64,000 nt of DNA, from NCBI GenBank assembly GCA_024138025.1, contig JAMXBD010000366.1, positions 434,001 through 498,000 on the forward strand, given 5' to 3'. Positions 36,840 through 49,280 of the stretch are shown here, piece by piece. Below the pieces are notes generated by a model, which was not told the origin of the DNA, did not search any database, and saw only the letters and a program-made list of their open reading frames with translations. The position numbers and the translations under genes are program-made. Position 1 is the stretch's first letter; each line of letters opens with the position of its first letter. Source of the DNA: Combretum micranthum (lineage: Eukaryota; Streptophyta; Magnoliopsida; Myrtales; Combretaceae).

Positions 36840-37480
36840 TCCAAAGTTTCTATACCACCTAAAGTAAGTATATAAGATGAAAATGAGATGTCAAAATAAT
36901 ATATAGCTAAAAATAAAAATAGGCTTATGTTTTTCTTACACATACATACTATTGATCAAAGTACATAGAAAGTAGAACAAAAAAACTAATTATGAACAGA
37001 GAATATATAATCATAATTATAGGCATAATCTTATATATGATCTCAATGGATGAAAGAAAAGAGATAAGGAAGTAGTGCACTTGCCCCATGGCTGCCGTGA
37101 AGAAATTTGGGGTGCTATCTGTGGAAGAGTAGTATTATGTGACAGATACAGATATTTACAATGGTGCTCTATCAATATTGTATTATGATTTCAATGACAT
37201 TCATGAATATATGTTATCATATTTTTCCTAACTAAGGAATCACAAAAATGTAGATGTTTTTCTGAACAAGACTGTTAGGTATGGACTATTAAGTATAGAG
37301 AAATAGCCAAAATGCATATTATAATGTTTGTTCTTTTTCTTATAGTTTTCTTTTTAGGATTGGAAAAGCAAAAGGAAAGTAATTATGAACCGAGAATGAT
37401 AAGTAGTGTGTTTATTAGTTTATTTCATAATACTTTAAGTAATCAAATTTGACACACACAATACTGAACTCAATTTTTCC
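36840..37480. repeat. Upstream region of B3 copy C
   Basis: Homologous to the leader and promoter of copy A (shared GAACAGAGAATATATAATCA and AGAAATAGCCAAAATGCATA). The TATA element of A is not conserved here. Confidence 0.7.
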
Positions 37481-38154
37481 TTGAAATATAATCCTGACTT
37501 AAGGTTAACCAATATTAAAATTTTAGTTCAAGTCTGACTCGAATTGGCATTAAAAAACACTAATTGGACTAGATTAAACTCATTTAAACTCAATTTATTG
37601 AAAAAATATCCTTTATAGAAAAAATAGTGTCCTATAAGGTCAAGATATTTTTCGTCATGTATCTACATAATATAATAAATTTAAAATAATAAAAACCATG
37701 ATTCAACGTGTAAAACCCTAATAAAGAGAATACATAATGAGACCGTAGCTCAAAAACCTTCATTGTTAACAAATGATGAGATTAGACTTTTTTTGTTTTT
37801 TATTATTCATTATGCTAGTTGGTAGTTAATCTTCACCAATAGGACAAATATCAGTAAAATCTTGAAAACTAATTAATTTGCGAAAATGCAATAACACCTA
37901 TTTAATCTAAATAAATTAGAATGATTGACAAAAAACAAATGAAAAATATCACATTTTAACGCTCTACACTACATAATCAATAAAAGAAATTTCGTTAAAA
38001 TTGAACTTAATAAACCATCTAATTATGAATTCAAAACCGGGCTATGAGATTGATTTAAAGCTTTGCAGTTTCAGCGTCCTAACAGCTAGTCTCCTTGTCC
38101 TTTGAATTTTGCTAACACTATCTGATCCATTCCACTTTGTCGTCCTCTCGATTC
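37481..38154. other. AT-rich intergenic stretch
   Basis: No supported gene, RNA or bounded repeat. Confidence 0.4.
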
Positions 38155-38162
38155 TTCTCACC

Positions 38163-38859
38163 TAGACATGGACACAAGTTCGGGGAATCGGACCGAAACT
38201 ATCACTAACGATTCCAGAACCAGCTAAAGAAACACCAATTCTTCAATTCTTATGTGGTTCTTGGATTTAGAATTGATGGAACCGGCGATTTTAATTAGAT
38301 CCATTAAAAAAAATTAAAGAAAAAATAATAAAAAATATTATATATATATTTACTAAGCTTTAAACTATTTCATATGAATAGTAAAATTTATTATTAATTC
38401 ACAATATTTAATATGTTATTATCAATACAAATAAACATAACTTTAAATAATATATAATTAATTTATATAAACTTTTTCATAAAGTAAAATTCATTTCCTT
38501 AATAATGTGAAACTATTTTTTGTATTGTAATTTTTCTTTTACCCTATAAAGCATTTCGCTATCTCATATTACTAACCATAATAGATATTAAATATGTTTG
38601 TATATAAAATAAATTGGCATTCTAAACATATTTTTTTAAAAAATTGGTTAAATAATTTAATACTTTTAGACCCAATAATTATTTGATTTTAAAATTTATT
38701 TTATTAAAAACTAAAATTCATTTATTTATTTTTACTTGAAAAACAAATGCGTTTCTACGGTTCCAAAACCGAAACCAGGAATAGATGGTTCCATAGAACG
38801 AAACCGGAACCAGCGGTTCAGGTTGGGTTCAATTCTGTTCCAGTATGTGCCCATGTCTA
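38163..38859. mobile_element. Non-autonomous hAT element, 697 bp
   Basis: Exact 8-bp duplication TTCTCACC flanks it (38155-38162 and 38860-38867). The ends TAGACATGGACACA and, in reverse, TAGACATGGGCACA form inverted repeats (13 of 14). Subterminal GGAACCGG / CCGGTTCC-type motifs repeat at both ends. No coding sequence. Confidence 0.88.
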
Positions 38860-38867
38860 TTCTCACC

Positions 38868-39405
38868 CACCTTATTTTTTCATGGACGCATCACTTATCA
38901 ATTGGGCACATTTGAGTTTGTTTTAAAATATATATTTACTACTAGATTTTATTATTATTACTATTATATGAATCCATATATATTGATCCAAAACCCAATA
39001 ATTTATTATAATTAAACAAATACTCATATTTTAAACTCCTCTCAACTCAAATAATTTTTATATTCAATTTGAACTTCAAGAGTATTACGAATTAATTGAG
39101 TTAAATATTATAAAATTCAAACTTAATGTGATAAACTATTCAAATAATTTAAATTTAATTTTAAATTTTTAGTTGATTCTACTAGTTTAGATTAAGTTCA
39201 AATAAAAATAAACTTATTGATTTGTTTATATGCCATTGAGTGATACACGCCAAGATCCTAATAAAACATCTAACAATTTATATAAGGTCCAATGCTAGGC
39301 AACTATGTTTTTTGTGGGCACCTATTGTCATAAGTTACAACCATAAGAAATGTATTACCAGCATAAAACATCTAATAATTTGTATAATATCCAATGCTAG
39401 ACGAC
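38868..39405. other. AT-rich stretch with a short duplicated block
   Basis: The block AAAACATCTAA(C/T)AATTT followed by CCAATGCTAG occurs twice, about 105 bp apart (39262 and 39366). No gene seen. Confidence 0.5.
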
Positions 39406-39407
39406 TG

Positions 39408-39550
39408 TTTTTTTTTTCTTTTTTTCCGGTGAAGTTCATAACTTATTAAGCAAAGAGACGTTACATATGGATGGATCCAGGATCCCCGTAGGGGTACCAA
39501 AGATAAAGCAAGAGCTATACAAAAGATCACATATCCATCTTTATACAAAC
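39408..39550 (-). mobile_element. 3' end of a LINE (L1-type) retroposon
   Basis: In reverse this reads TTTTGTATAG, GCTCTTGCTTTATC, GTCTCTTTGCTTAATAA then CACCGGAAAAAAAG and an A-rich tail. That is the usual 3' untranslated end of plant L1 elements. Only about 140 bp are present, as expected for 5'-truncated insertions. Confidence 0.6.
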
Positions 39551-39555
39551 CAAAA

Positions 39556-40745
39556 AAACTTTAGCATCATAAAGTTACAACTATCAGAAATTGAAATAAT
39601 TTTACTTTTACAACTCTAATTGAAATTAATTACTTATTTAAGGTCAAAATAAAAATAATTATCAATATACAGTTGTTAAATCACGCGTATAAATCAGGAT
39701 ATACAAACACTATACGGTGTACTATCTATCGTGTATCGTAGTCGCGATATTAACATTAATATCGTATTTACAAAATGCGATTTACATCCAAATAAAAATA
39801 TTTATCTCCTGATTAACAATCGCGATATGTGATTAACTCTTATATCGCGATTAGTAATCGGGATAACAACAATATATAAATTTTATATCATGTTTTATTC
39901 TTGCGATTTACGTGTAAATTATTATATTATATTTTTAAACATGATTTTACTATAATATATTGATAATTAATTTCATCAAAATTATATATTAATGATATTT
40001 TTCCACAAAAACCTTAGACATGTATTAAACTCAACAAAATTTATCACCAGCCACTCAGTTTTGGCCAATATATCATTTTTTTTTTCATTTAATCAATAAG
40101 TATTTACCCACCGTACATACAGATCACGCTCAACTCTCTTTTCAAACATTGGACCCCATCATGGCACGTCCAGCCGAGTCCCCATCCGCCCTTTGTCAGA
40201 ATCTCATGCCATCTCTTGTTTTCTTTTCCTTTCGTTCTGAAATTCCTTTTATTGCCTACTAAAATTTCCAAAGCTGCAACCCAGTTGCATCAAACTCATT
40301 TAAATTCGATTTATGATAAAATATTTTAATAAAAATATTATTTAAACTGTACTTAACTTAATTAATATTTATAATTGATTCAAACTTAATTGAATTCGTG
40401 AGTTAATCAAGTCAAATATTATAAAATTTAAACTCAACCATATAATCTTCAAATAGTTCAAATATAAGTTTGAATACAACTCGACTATTTCGAATCAAAC
40501 TTGAGTTTGAAGAAAAATAAAGTTAAACTTAAATAGTATGTAATAATTTCATTTATTTACACCCTAATTTTAAGTATTTATAGATGGGTTTTTTCTTTTT
40601 GGCTTCCCAAATGTGTCTCGTATGCATTATTGTATTAATAAAGCTGTAATAAGTGTTTTATTACTTAATGAATTTACAAAGTAATAACATCACAACACAT
40701 TTTATTCGACTAGTCTTGTCCTGGTTTGCCTGTGTTGAAGTCATC
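39556..40745. other. AT-rich intergenic stretch with ATCGCGAT-type motifs
   Basis: Between 39680 and 39870 the motif (A)TCGCGAT or TCGGGAT recurs in both orientations, suggesting a decayed DNA-transposon end, but no borders were found. No gene. Confidence 0.35.
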
Positions 40746-40797
40746 TTCATGTGACCATGAAGTTCTCCCTGAAGGGTAGGGTGGGCGAAAAAAAACT

Positions 40798-41295
40798 CAC
40801 TTTCAAAGACTCAAACCTTCAATCAAATTAAGACAAGGATCAGCTAAGGAAACATTGATGTTCTTACATTGGATTTTTTTTTTCTTTTCTTACATGCTAA
40901 GAAAGTCTATCGTCACCAATTAACCGAGCGGGTTCGACAACCTATTATTGTTTGATTTTAGATCAGTCAGTTGATCCTCTTTCTAGTTGCTAACATTACA
41001 TTGGAGCCCCCGTACCTTTGATCATGGCCACAAGATTTTCCAAAGGCAATTTATGGCATAAGTTTAAATCTATCTTACTAGATTGTCTCTTTAAAATATT
41101 GTCATTTTTAGGCTTCTTGGATAATGACGATGATCTCTTATGCCTTCTAAAGGACCAAGCATTATCATCATCTACGGCAATAGTGAAGTGATCCACATTA
41201 TTTGTTTCTTCTAGTGAATGAAGTGATTAGTCGTCTTTATCTGCAGCGTCTGCAAGAAGATGCCATCAGTAATTAAAACGAACATCATCATCCAT
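40798..41295 (-). pseudogene. B3 domain (DUF313-type) gene, copy D, broken
   Basis: The ATG context (41295) matches the other copies. The readable part is DHFTIAVDDDNAWS, SSLSKKPKNDNILKRQSSKI, DLNLCHKLPLENLVAMIKG. A frameshift after that ends the frame at 40996. The remaining B3 strands are recognisable in other frames down to the CTTTGAAAGTGAG block at 40798, where similarity stops, so the last 40 or so codons are missing. It is not functional. Confidence 0.7.
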
Positions 41296-41299
41296 GATC

Positions 41300-44200
41300 C
41301 CAATTCAAGTTTCTCTACTACCTAAATTAAGATAGATTTAAACTTTTAGGATCATGAGGTATATAATATGTAAATTTAGTAGAGTCATCTAATTGTGTTA
41401 ATAAAGAGTGTTTAAAGTGTCGCCCATTACCGAGCCATGCCCAACCTCTTAGGTGGTTCAAGTTAGAGCTTTTAAACATGATTGGGGGAGTAAAATGCCT
41501 TTTGAATCTTTCATAAAAGAAAATCTAAAGGAATACAACATCTAGATAGCAAGAAGTCACAAAACGACCCATTGAGCGAACTGTAGTGTAGTGGTACAAG
41601 TCAAGGTGACAATAGAGTAAACCCAAATAAAATGGTGCAAGTGCAAATTCTTGCCTCTTAGCCAGACGTATCATCAACGGAAGTAGTCATAGAATGACTC
41701 TGTCTTCAAGATCCTAGGACGAACAAACATGCATAACCATAAGGCGATGAACACCACTAGATCGAACCAACATAAAACCATGCCCGAGTTAATATCACAA
41801 ATGGAATAAACATGATATGTATTTAGAGAATTAAAAAAAAAAAAAAAGCAAGAGAGAGCAAGAGAGAGACAAGTGTACCCACTCACTTTCACAATTGGTC
41901 CTTTGGTAGTGTATTGTTTCCCTTCTTTACTTTTGAAGAAGTACTTAATCCATGATGGGAAGGTAGACATTTTTTTTTTTTTTTATGTTTTGATGGTATG
42001 GTAGGCTCCCATTAAAGCATCATATACTCTCTTATGCTCAGATGAGTGTAAAGCAGCTACAATGTCTATACTTCCAAAAGAATAAAGTTTTAATAGAACA
42101 AAGACATCTTGCAGGGTTGGGTAATTTACCCCACAATGCTATGAAGGTGTGAGTTTAAGTGCTCCACCTAGATACTATCCTGTGCTATTTTGCTGCACCT
42201 TTCATCTTCTTAAAAGTATATCACACGGATACCACAATGGCACATGGATATTAACTCACTTCAACAGTGATGTATGATATTTATTTCTAGTGATGTGTAA
42301 TACCCATGCAAACCAGTGTTTGATGACTAACTTTGGAAAATTGAACTGAGTTTGTGACAGAGGTAGCTCGTTCCTCTCATTCCTAAAACACAGCACAAAA
42401 GCAGCACTTAAAATTATTCAGTTACCAAAAAGCCTCCAAAACAATGAAAAGATGTTGTATACCCGTAGGCATGAGCATGTGCAATCCTCTAGTCCTCATG
42501 TTCATCTAAAAGGAATCCTTCTTTATCACATTATCAATCCAACTATTACAAGGAGAAGAGACCTTTGGTATACGTCCTTCCTAGTAAGCCAGTTGGTCTT
42601 TCTGGTAGATTGGGCCAATAGATTGATAAGGATTTATCTTATTTTCTTCTTAGTCATAGTTGAGTGAAGAATGGGCTTTGTAGAATAAATTACTAGCTCG
42701 ATACTTGACTTTAGTACAACCAGGCTTAAAGATTTGCAATAAGGCTTAAGATTGCATGATGACTCGTATCAAAACTAGAAGAGATTGAATTCTAAAATAA
42801 TACAAGATCACTTATGGGCCTATGTCAAGCGATCGGGTGCTAAAGCGATGTAGGATTACTCATGGACTCATGTCAAGTCCAACACAGCATAGGAAAGCTA
42901 AGGCAACAATTAAGCCTGCTATCAAACCCGTTGCCCCCTTTTTTCTTTCTCTTTTTTTTCTTTTTGAGAAACAACAAAAGATGATTTTTTTCAACCTGCA
43001 ACAAAAAAAGAAGAACAAACTTTAGCTGAAAAAAAAAAATAGTGAACATGTCTTTCAAGCGTACTACCAGTGTTTGTCTCCAGAAAATATAAACATTGTT
43101 GGAATCCTTATTAAAAAAGAGTGGGAAAGAAATAAGACAATAGCCATAGAAATAAATCAAATAGTACATGATAGTAAAAAGAAAGAAAGCAAAAAGAAAA
43201 AAGGAAGAGAAGGTCATACGACTAAATTCAATCGCCAAAGCAGAACAAGGGAGAAGTTGATTACGTTTAAAGGGCTTCTATTATGTTTCTACTAACTGTT
43301 TTGTTTTTAGAGGAAGTGATTAGGAAAAAAAAGTACATACTGCAACATAATTAATAGATTGAGTTGATGAGGATATAGAAAGTGATGGTTTTTTTATTAG
43401 ATAGTTGAGATTAGAATGGAAAATTCAATCAAACAATAAAAGAAAAGTTGTAGTCCTAAGGGTCAATTTGTTTCCTACTTTCTAACTCTGGCACAGGCGT
43501 AATTCTAGTCAAACGAGAGATCTGGGTTAATTCTTGTGTATGCTAGGATTTGTTACTTACTAGATTTATTGAAATATTCTAGGAATTTTCTTTTTCTTCT
43601 TTACAAGAGGATAGTTTACTAAGATACACCATTCATTGTATAGGAAAAAAAAAGGAATAATAGCATAGGAAGAAGGGAAATTTTACAAAATTACTAAGAT
43701 GCTTCGGAGCTATGCATCAGTTATGCAATAGCATCTGCCTATTTACATTGTGCCTTTGTGTTAAATTTAATGGTTTTTAATTAAAATATTAAATGTTATA
43801 AAAGAAAGAGGGGAAAAATAAGATGATCATAATGAAGTGCAATATGGTGTAACACAAAGCAAATGAGTCCCCATAGCAATGATTGATAAAAAAAACTACT
43901 TTATCTTGCTTTGGTTCACTAAGAGTTAAAAGTACAAGATATGAAAAAATTCCTCTAACTCCTAAAAATAGGTTGTTTTACCTATCTTATCGATCAATAA
44001 CAAATAATGCAAATTATGAACTAAGTTAATTAATTCACATGTATTTATATCATGTAGTTTTTTGAACAGCTATTCACTAGCATTGTTTTTGTAAAAGCGA
44101 AATAGAGCGATATTAGAAAAATCAGTAAAATAACTTATCATCCTTATTGTTTGCTTATGAAGACAAAAATTCCTTAAATTCCTAATAGTAATTATTTTTA

Positions 44201-44416
44201 ATTTAGTTCTTAAGACCTAGAAGGAAAAAAAAAAACATTGGAACCAACAATTAACAATGATATATTAATTGTTTAATTTCTTTTCAGTGGATTAAGGTGC
44301 ATGTTCCAGATCAATGTGACTAGTTAGTATGCTTCCAAGAGTGGTAAAATTAATGTGCTCCATAGATACATCCAATTGGAGAGTATAAAAAAATGAGAGT
44401 TACGTAGAAAAAGTTT
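41300..44416. other. Non-coding stretch without recognised features
   Basis: Mostly AT-rich, with poly-A/T tracts near 41830, 41970 and 42945. A weak box A/box B-like pair at about 41590-41660 is too poor to call a SINE. Short open frames here have simple-sequence composition. Confidence 0.4.
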
Positions 44417-44434
44417 AAAGCTAGATATAGAAGA

Positions 44435-44456
44435 ATTTTTTTTTTTTTTTGGGACG
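44435..44456 (-). mobile_element. Tiny poly(A) retroposition scar with 18-bp target duplication
   Basis: A 22-bp insert (15 T followed by GGGACG on the plus strand) is flanked by two identical 18-bp copies of AAAGCTAGATATAGAAGA (44417-44434 and 44457-44474). Length and perfection of the duplication plus the poly(A) tail fit LINE-machinery insertion truncated almost to nothing. Confidence 0.65.
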
Positions 44457-44760
44457 AAAGCTAGATATAGAAGATTAGTACGTCATCTTTGAATAATTAT
44501 TGGCTAATTTGACGGTCTTCATGTATAAAAAAATCTAAGATAAAAAACATTAGAAAGGAAAACGTATAACATCTAATAAATATGCAAATTAGTGATAGGA
44601 CTTCTATTAAATATACAGGACAACTTCATGTCAAACTTTTGTAAAAAAATAAAAACATTTGCCAGATTTTTCTAAATTAATTATCTACTTAAAGTACTTC
44701 CAAAAATTCAAACACCACTAATTATACGGGACTATAGCTTCATGAATGATTACAATCCTT

Positions 44761-45200
44761 TGTTGGAATTTTATGGACTTACATATATATTAATATTGTA
44801 TTTCATGGGCAATTATAAGGTTTGGCATAAAATTAAAAAAAAAAAATTGATCAACTAATTTCAGTCAATAGGCTTAAGTCATCTTAATATTATATGGGTT
44901 GTTATATGTGTTGAAACCCTAGCATTATATTCGTAATTTATGATGAAAAAATTAAGAGAAGACGCACACACATACATATATAATGGGTTATGGTCTCCAA
45001 AAAACACATAGTTTTCGTTTATTACTCTTCATCATTAGAAAAGACTACGTATCTTTAGGAAAATACAAAACTAAATGTTTCAAAAAATCAACAACATTTG
45101 TACTAATGGATTCACATACAATTTCGTAATGATTTAATATCATTTTTTGATAATTTTATACGTGAAACCTAGATGTGAAAATCTGAATTTTATTCTAATA
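44761..45200 (+). repeat. 5' LTR of the copia element
   Basis: 440 bp, starts TGTTGGAATT and ends TTCTAATA. It matches 48196-48330 and 49702-49999 with many substitutions, so the element is old. Confidence 0.85.
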
Positions 45201-45202
45201 AG

Positions 45203-45214
45203 TGATATCAAAGT
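45203..45214 (+). promoter_or_regulatory. Primer binding site (initiator Met tRNA), decayed
   Basis: TGATATCAAAGT lies 2 bp after the LTR; the standard plant site is TGGTATCAGAGC (9 of 12). Confidence 0.75.
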
Positions 45215-45879
45215 CATGATGTACGGAATTTGAGCCTTAATTAGTACTAAATCTCTTGGTACTTGTACTATTAATAATTAAAGTTTTGTGATTTACGGAA
45301 AAGGGCATTTTGTGTAAGGTATAATATTTTTTCAATTTCAAGGTTTAGGGTATTAAAAGAGTTAGATTCATGGTTTGGGATTCATCAAATTCTTTATACA
45401 TATATACATATGGATTTAGTTATAGGAATTTAATATTCAGTAATCAGAAAAATCCTGTCCTGTTTTGATCCATGATACTAATGCTCTCTGCATTGATATG
45501 AATCTATGTACTTTTCATGTTCATATTCAATGGAATATTGATTTCCTGCACTTTTGATCTCGGCTTTTCATATCGACAACTGAAGAGGATCATGTCTTTT
45601 CTTGTTGACATTCCTCCCTCTGATTCCGTGAGTTCTTTGTTTGCTTGTGAAATCGTCGTGCTTCGCTTCATCGTGTCCGTATTCCTCTATTGTGGGTTCT
45701 CCGATATTTACGACACGAATCGTTTTCCTTTTCGGTTATGAACAATCAAGAGTTAAGACTTGCACGAATATAGTTTGAACTAATATATCGCGGAACTGAT
45801 TTTAAATCTAATGTTTCTTATCCATAATAAAAGAAATATGGAATTCCTATCAGTATGAATAGTAATCGCTCATATCGTA

Positions 45880-46898
45880 GTCTTATTTTTTTCAACCTAA
45901 CCATAATGATTGGTTTTTTATTATTTCGGTCATAAGCTGATCCATTATAAACGGTTAAACGCCTTAACGGTTAACCTTTTTTTTGGTTAATTTTTTCGGT
46001 TTTTGTTTTTATCTATTTAACATAATGATTATACAAAATTTACAATTAACCATATTTTTCAATATGTCCGTAAAAAAAATAGAGCATTTTTTTTATAATT
46101 ATATAAAACTGTAAATTAAGAATGTAAGATTCAATTTAATTTATATACAATAAAGACAAGATGCAAGAGTTCTTCTCCTTTTTTATGGTTTTTTATGCAA
46201 GCAAAATAGATGAATATGTATGGTAATAGTTAAGAAAAAAATCCACCAAGAAAATGGACCATTTTGGATTCTATCGATGTTGAATACATATGATAACTAA
46301 TAAAAACAAAAAGTTGTATTCGATGCAAACAGTAGTGCTATTGATCATAGATTTAATAAAATGTCTAATTTGTAATTTACAATTACAATTTTAAGAAAAT
46401 AAACCACAAAGATAGTTTAGTATTGTATAATAAGAGTTAGAAAAAGAAATTGGAATACAATTTAAAAAAATGATAAAAGAATTAAAAAAACATTATATTT
46501 CAATATCTGACTATTTTTATTTTTAACAAAATAATTATTTAAGTATATTATAAATTACATATATAAATACAGACGATTTTAGTTAGAAAAAGAAATTGGA
46601 ATACAATTTAAAAAAATGATAAAAGAATTAAAAAAACATTATATTTCAATAGCTGACTATTTTTATTTTTAACAAAATAATTATTTAAGTATATTATAAA
46701 TTAAATATAAAACAGACGGTTAACCAAAACCGTCTGTTGCTGATTTTATAAACCGAAATGGAAAACGAGACCAAAAACAAAAAAAATTAAAAACTCCAAT
46801 CCCTAACCAAAACCGATAGATCGGTTAATCATTTTTTATATTGGTTTTCCGGTTTTGATTCAGTTATTCTAAACATTCGGTTTTTTTGTATATCCCTA
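45880..46898. mobile_element. Probable truncated hAT remnant in the copia leader
   Basis: The right end reads ACATTCGGTTTTTTTGTATA then TCCCTA (46898), like other hAT ends here. Subterminal AACCGAAA/CGGTTAACC motifs occur at both sides. No matching left terminus or duplication was found. Confidence 0.35.
46435..46722. repeat. Tandem duplication, 146-bp unit, two copies
   Basis: Units begin AGTTAGAAAAAGAAATTGGA at 46435 and 46581 and are nearly identical apart from short indels at the end. AT-rich, non-coding, recent. Confidence 0.85.
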
Positions 46899-47375
46899 GT
46901 CAAAATGAGGTTTATTATTTGATCCGAGGATAAATATATGATTTTGGCAATTGATAATCTAAATAGATTAATTAAAACAATATGTTACCTAAGTAACGTC
47001 TTTTGTGTAAATTAATTATCATTTAAAATATCAACAAAGTTTTGTGGGATTGAATTTCATGCGGATAATAATTAGCCCAAAGGATTATTATTTGATCGAA
47101 ATTTAAACATGACTGTAGTGATAAATATGTGACAATTATATGGTTACCTTCCTATGTAAATTATGAGTCTTTCCAAAGAAAGGCTTATTATTTGATAGGA
47201 TTTATTGCTCATATTTGATCATTAGAACAAGAGTACTGCTTACAAATTGGTATATTTTGTCTAAAAACTAAATTTCAATGTTCTGATATGTATCTTGTGA
47301 TAGGACTACTATTATTTGCATTTGCTAAATATATATTTCATTCAGTTTTTTGATTTATGGGTATGTTGTTTTGTT

Positions 47376-47804
47376 ATCTTTGTTCTCTATTCAATGAATA
47401 ATGCTGATTCAATATCTATTAGCATTAATTCTATACCTATGATGAGGGGTACAAACTTCAAGATTTGGAAAGAGAACGTTATGATCGTTCTTAGCTGTAT
47501 GGATCTAGACCTTGCTCTTTGGATTGAGTAACACTCTTCTCTTACAGCTGCAAGTTCCTCAAATGAAAAGAGAGATTATGAGAGGTGGGAAAGCTCAAAT
47601 AGCATGAGTCTTATGATCATGAAACATGTAATTCTGGAAACATTAAGGGGCATACTGTTTGAAGAAAGGGATGATAAACCGTTCCTTCAAGAACTTGAAC
47701 AGCGTTTTGCTAAAAAAGAAAAGGCGGAAACAAGTACTCTTCTTGGGAATAATTATGGCTATAGGCATATGGGTGTTATGTTATTTGATGATATGTTGGT
47801 TTAG
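47376..47804 (+). pseudogene. Ty1/copia gag relic
   Basis: N-terminal half of the plant copia nucleocapsid precursor. The frame reads SINSIPMMRGTNFKIWKENV then LSCMDLDLALWIE, a stop (47529-47531), then KRDYERWESSN, LMIMKHVILETLRG, FLQELEQRFAKKEKAETSTLL. These blocks are diagnostic for the gag domain of plant copia elements. After STLL the sequence diverges and the zinc knuckle and pol are absent. No start codon or flanking signals can be trusted. Confidence 0.8.
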
Positions 47805-48481
47805 TGGGAGTTTGTCATTATGGATACTTATGGGTATAGACATATGTTTTATGATTGAATACTATACTACACAGAACTTTGCGGCTTTACACTCTGATTA
47901 TTTTTGTTAAATCTCACTAAGGAATTAGCAGGATCTGTTTGAAATAGATATGTTAAGATCACATTGCATAAAATTTCTATGCTACACATCCATATTCATT
48001 CATGTTGTTAATTGTATTGGTGTATGTGACTATTGATGGGTCTAGTTCCTATAAATGGTCCCTTTGATCTTATATTGATATGATTGATAGACTGGATTGG
48101 TTAAAGATGATTTTTTTTAAAAAAATAACAATTTTGAGCTCATAAGGTTTATTGTGAGATATAGTTATAATATACATATAATCCAAGAGAGAGATTATTG
48201 GAATTATATGGACTTACATATATATTAATATTATATTTCATGGGCTATTATAAAGTTTGGCCTAAAAATAAAAGCAAAAAAGGTAATCAAATATTGTTCT
48301 GGTTAATGGGCCTAAATCATTTTATATTGCATGCATGGATGGATTTAGAGGGCGGCCGTAAGGGGCCTGGCCTCCCCCCTAAGACTCAGAAAAGTTTAAT
48401 TCTTTTGAAATTTTTTTAAAAAGAATAAAATATATGTGCTATATGTATATTATAAAAGCAAATAATGATAAGAAAGCAAAT

Positions 48482-48540
48482 GTAGTTTAGTGGTTAAGCA
48501 TTTAGTTTTATACATGTGGTTATGGGTTCAAATCCCATGA
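48482..48540 (+). repeat. tRNA-like segment with Pol III boxes A and B
   Basis: TAGTTTAGTGGTTAAGC resembles box A and GGGTTCAAATCCC box B, about 30 nt apart. No full cloverleaf with an acceptor stem can be drawn, so it is not a tRNA gene. It may be a SINE-like head. Confidence 0.45.
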
Positions 48541-48543
48541 GTG

Positions 48544-49280
48544 TACGGATGCAACCAAGGCGGGTTTGGGACGGGTCATATAATACCCAAACCCGATCTG
48601 GTTTCCTATAGGGTTGCTCAAACCCAACGTGCGATCCTATAGAGTTTTATGTGTAATACACAAACCCGTTCCTATAGAGTCATGGTCCCGACCTGCCCTG
48701 CCCCGCCCTGTTGACTTGATTTTCTTTTTACAATTTTTTTCCTTTTTCATTCTTTTTATTCATCATTTGTCTATTTGTTTTCATGATATATATTTTCCAT
48801 TTTGCTTATTTGTTTCAATTTCTTTTCATTTGATGGTAAAACTACACATAAAAAAAAAAGTCAGTAAGCTAAACAATTGATTTTTGATGTATGACAATCA
48901 ATTATTTATAACACAATATAGTATAATTTACTTTACTTGAGGACTAACACAAATACGTAAATAAGAGTATTGCCTCTTATTAATCATAAAAAAGCATAAC
49001 ATTCTCAATTGGACAAAAAAAATAAATTATACAATCATAAAGCCATACAAATAATAAAAAATGGATATTTTCAAGTTTTGATGTTGTAAAATCTTATTTT
49101 ATTTTTCGTAACCATATCGGGTCGAGTTGACCCTGTAGGGTCATAACCATGACCCAAACCCAACCCATGATCCTATAGGATCGCAAAAAACTTTCCTAAA
49201 CCTGTCCTTTAACCCTATAGGGTTTTTGGCAGGTTGGACGAGTCGAGCACCTTATAATGATCCACCTAGTTGCATCCCTA
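48544..49280. mobile_element. Non-autonomous hAT element, 737 bp, nested
   Basis: Exact 8-bp duplication CATGAGTG (48536-48543 and 49281-49288). Ends TACGGATGCAACC and, in reverse, TAGGGATGCAACT form inverted repeats. Subterminal CCTATAGGGT / ACCCTATAGG motifs are repeated in both orientations. No transposase. It splits the tRNA-like segment of its host element. Confidence 0.88.

Noticed and set aside
41576..41665. A SINE with Pol III boxes
   Set aside because: Box B-like GTGCAAATTCTTGCC is weak, and no poly-A tail or target duplication was found.
42822..43295. Lysine- and phenylalanine-rich open frames
   Set aside because: Low-complexity A/T sequence on both strands, with no conserved motif.
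48482..48545. A tRNA gene
   Set aside because: Boxes A and B are fair, but no acceptor stem or anticodon arm can be formed; kept only as a tRNA-like repeat.
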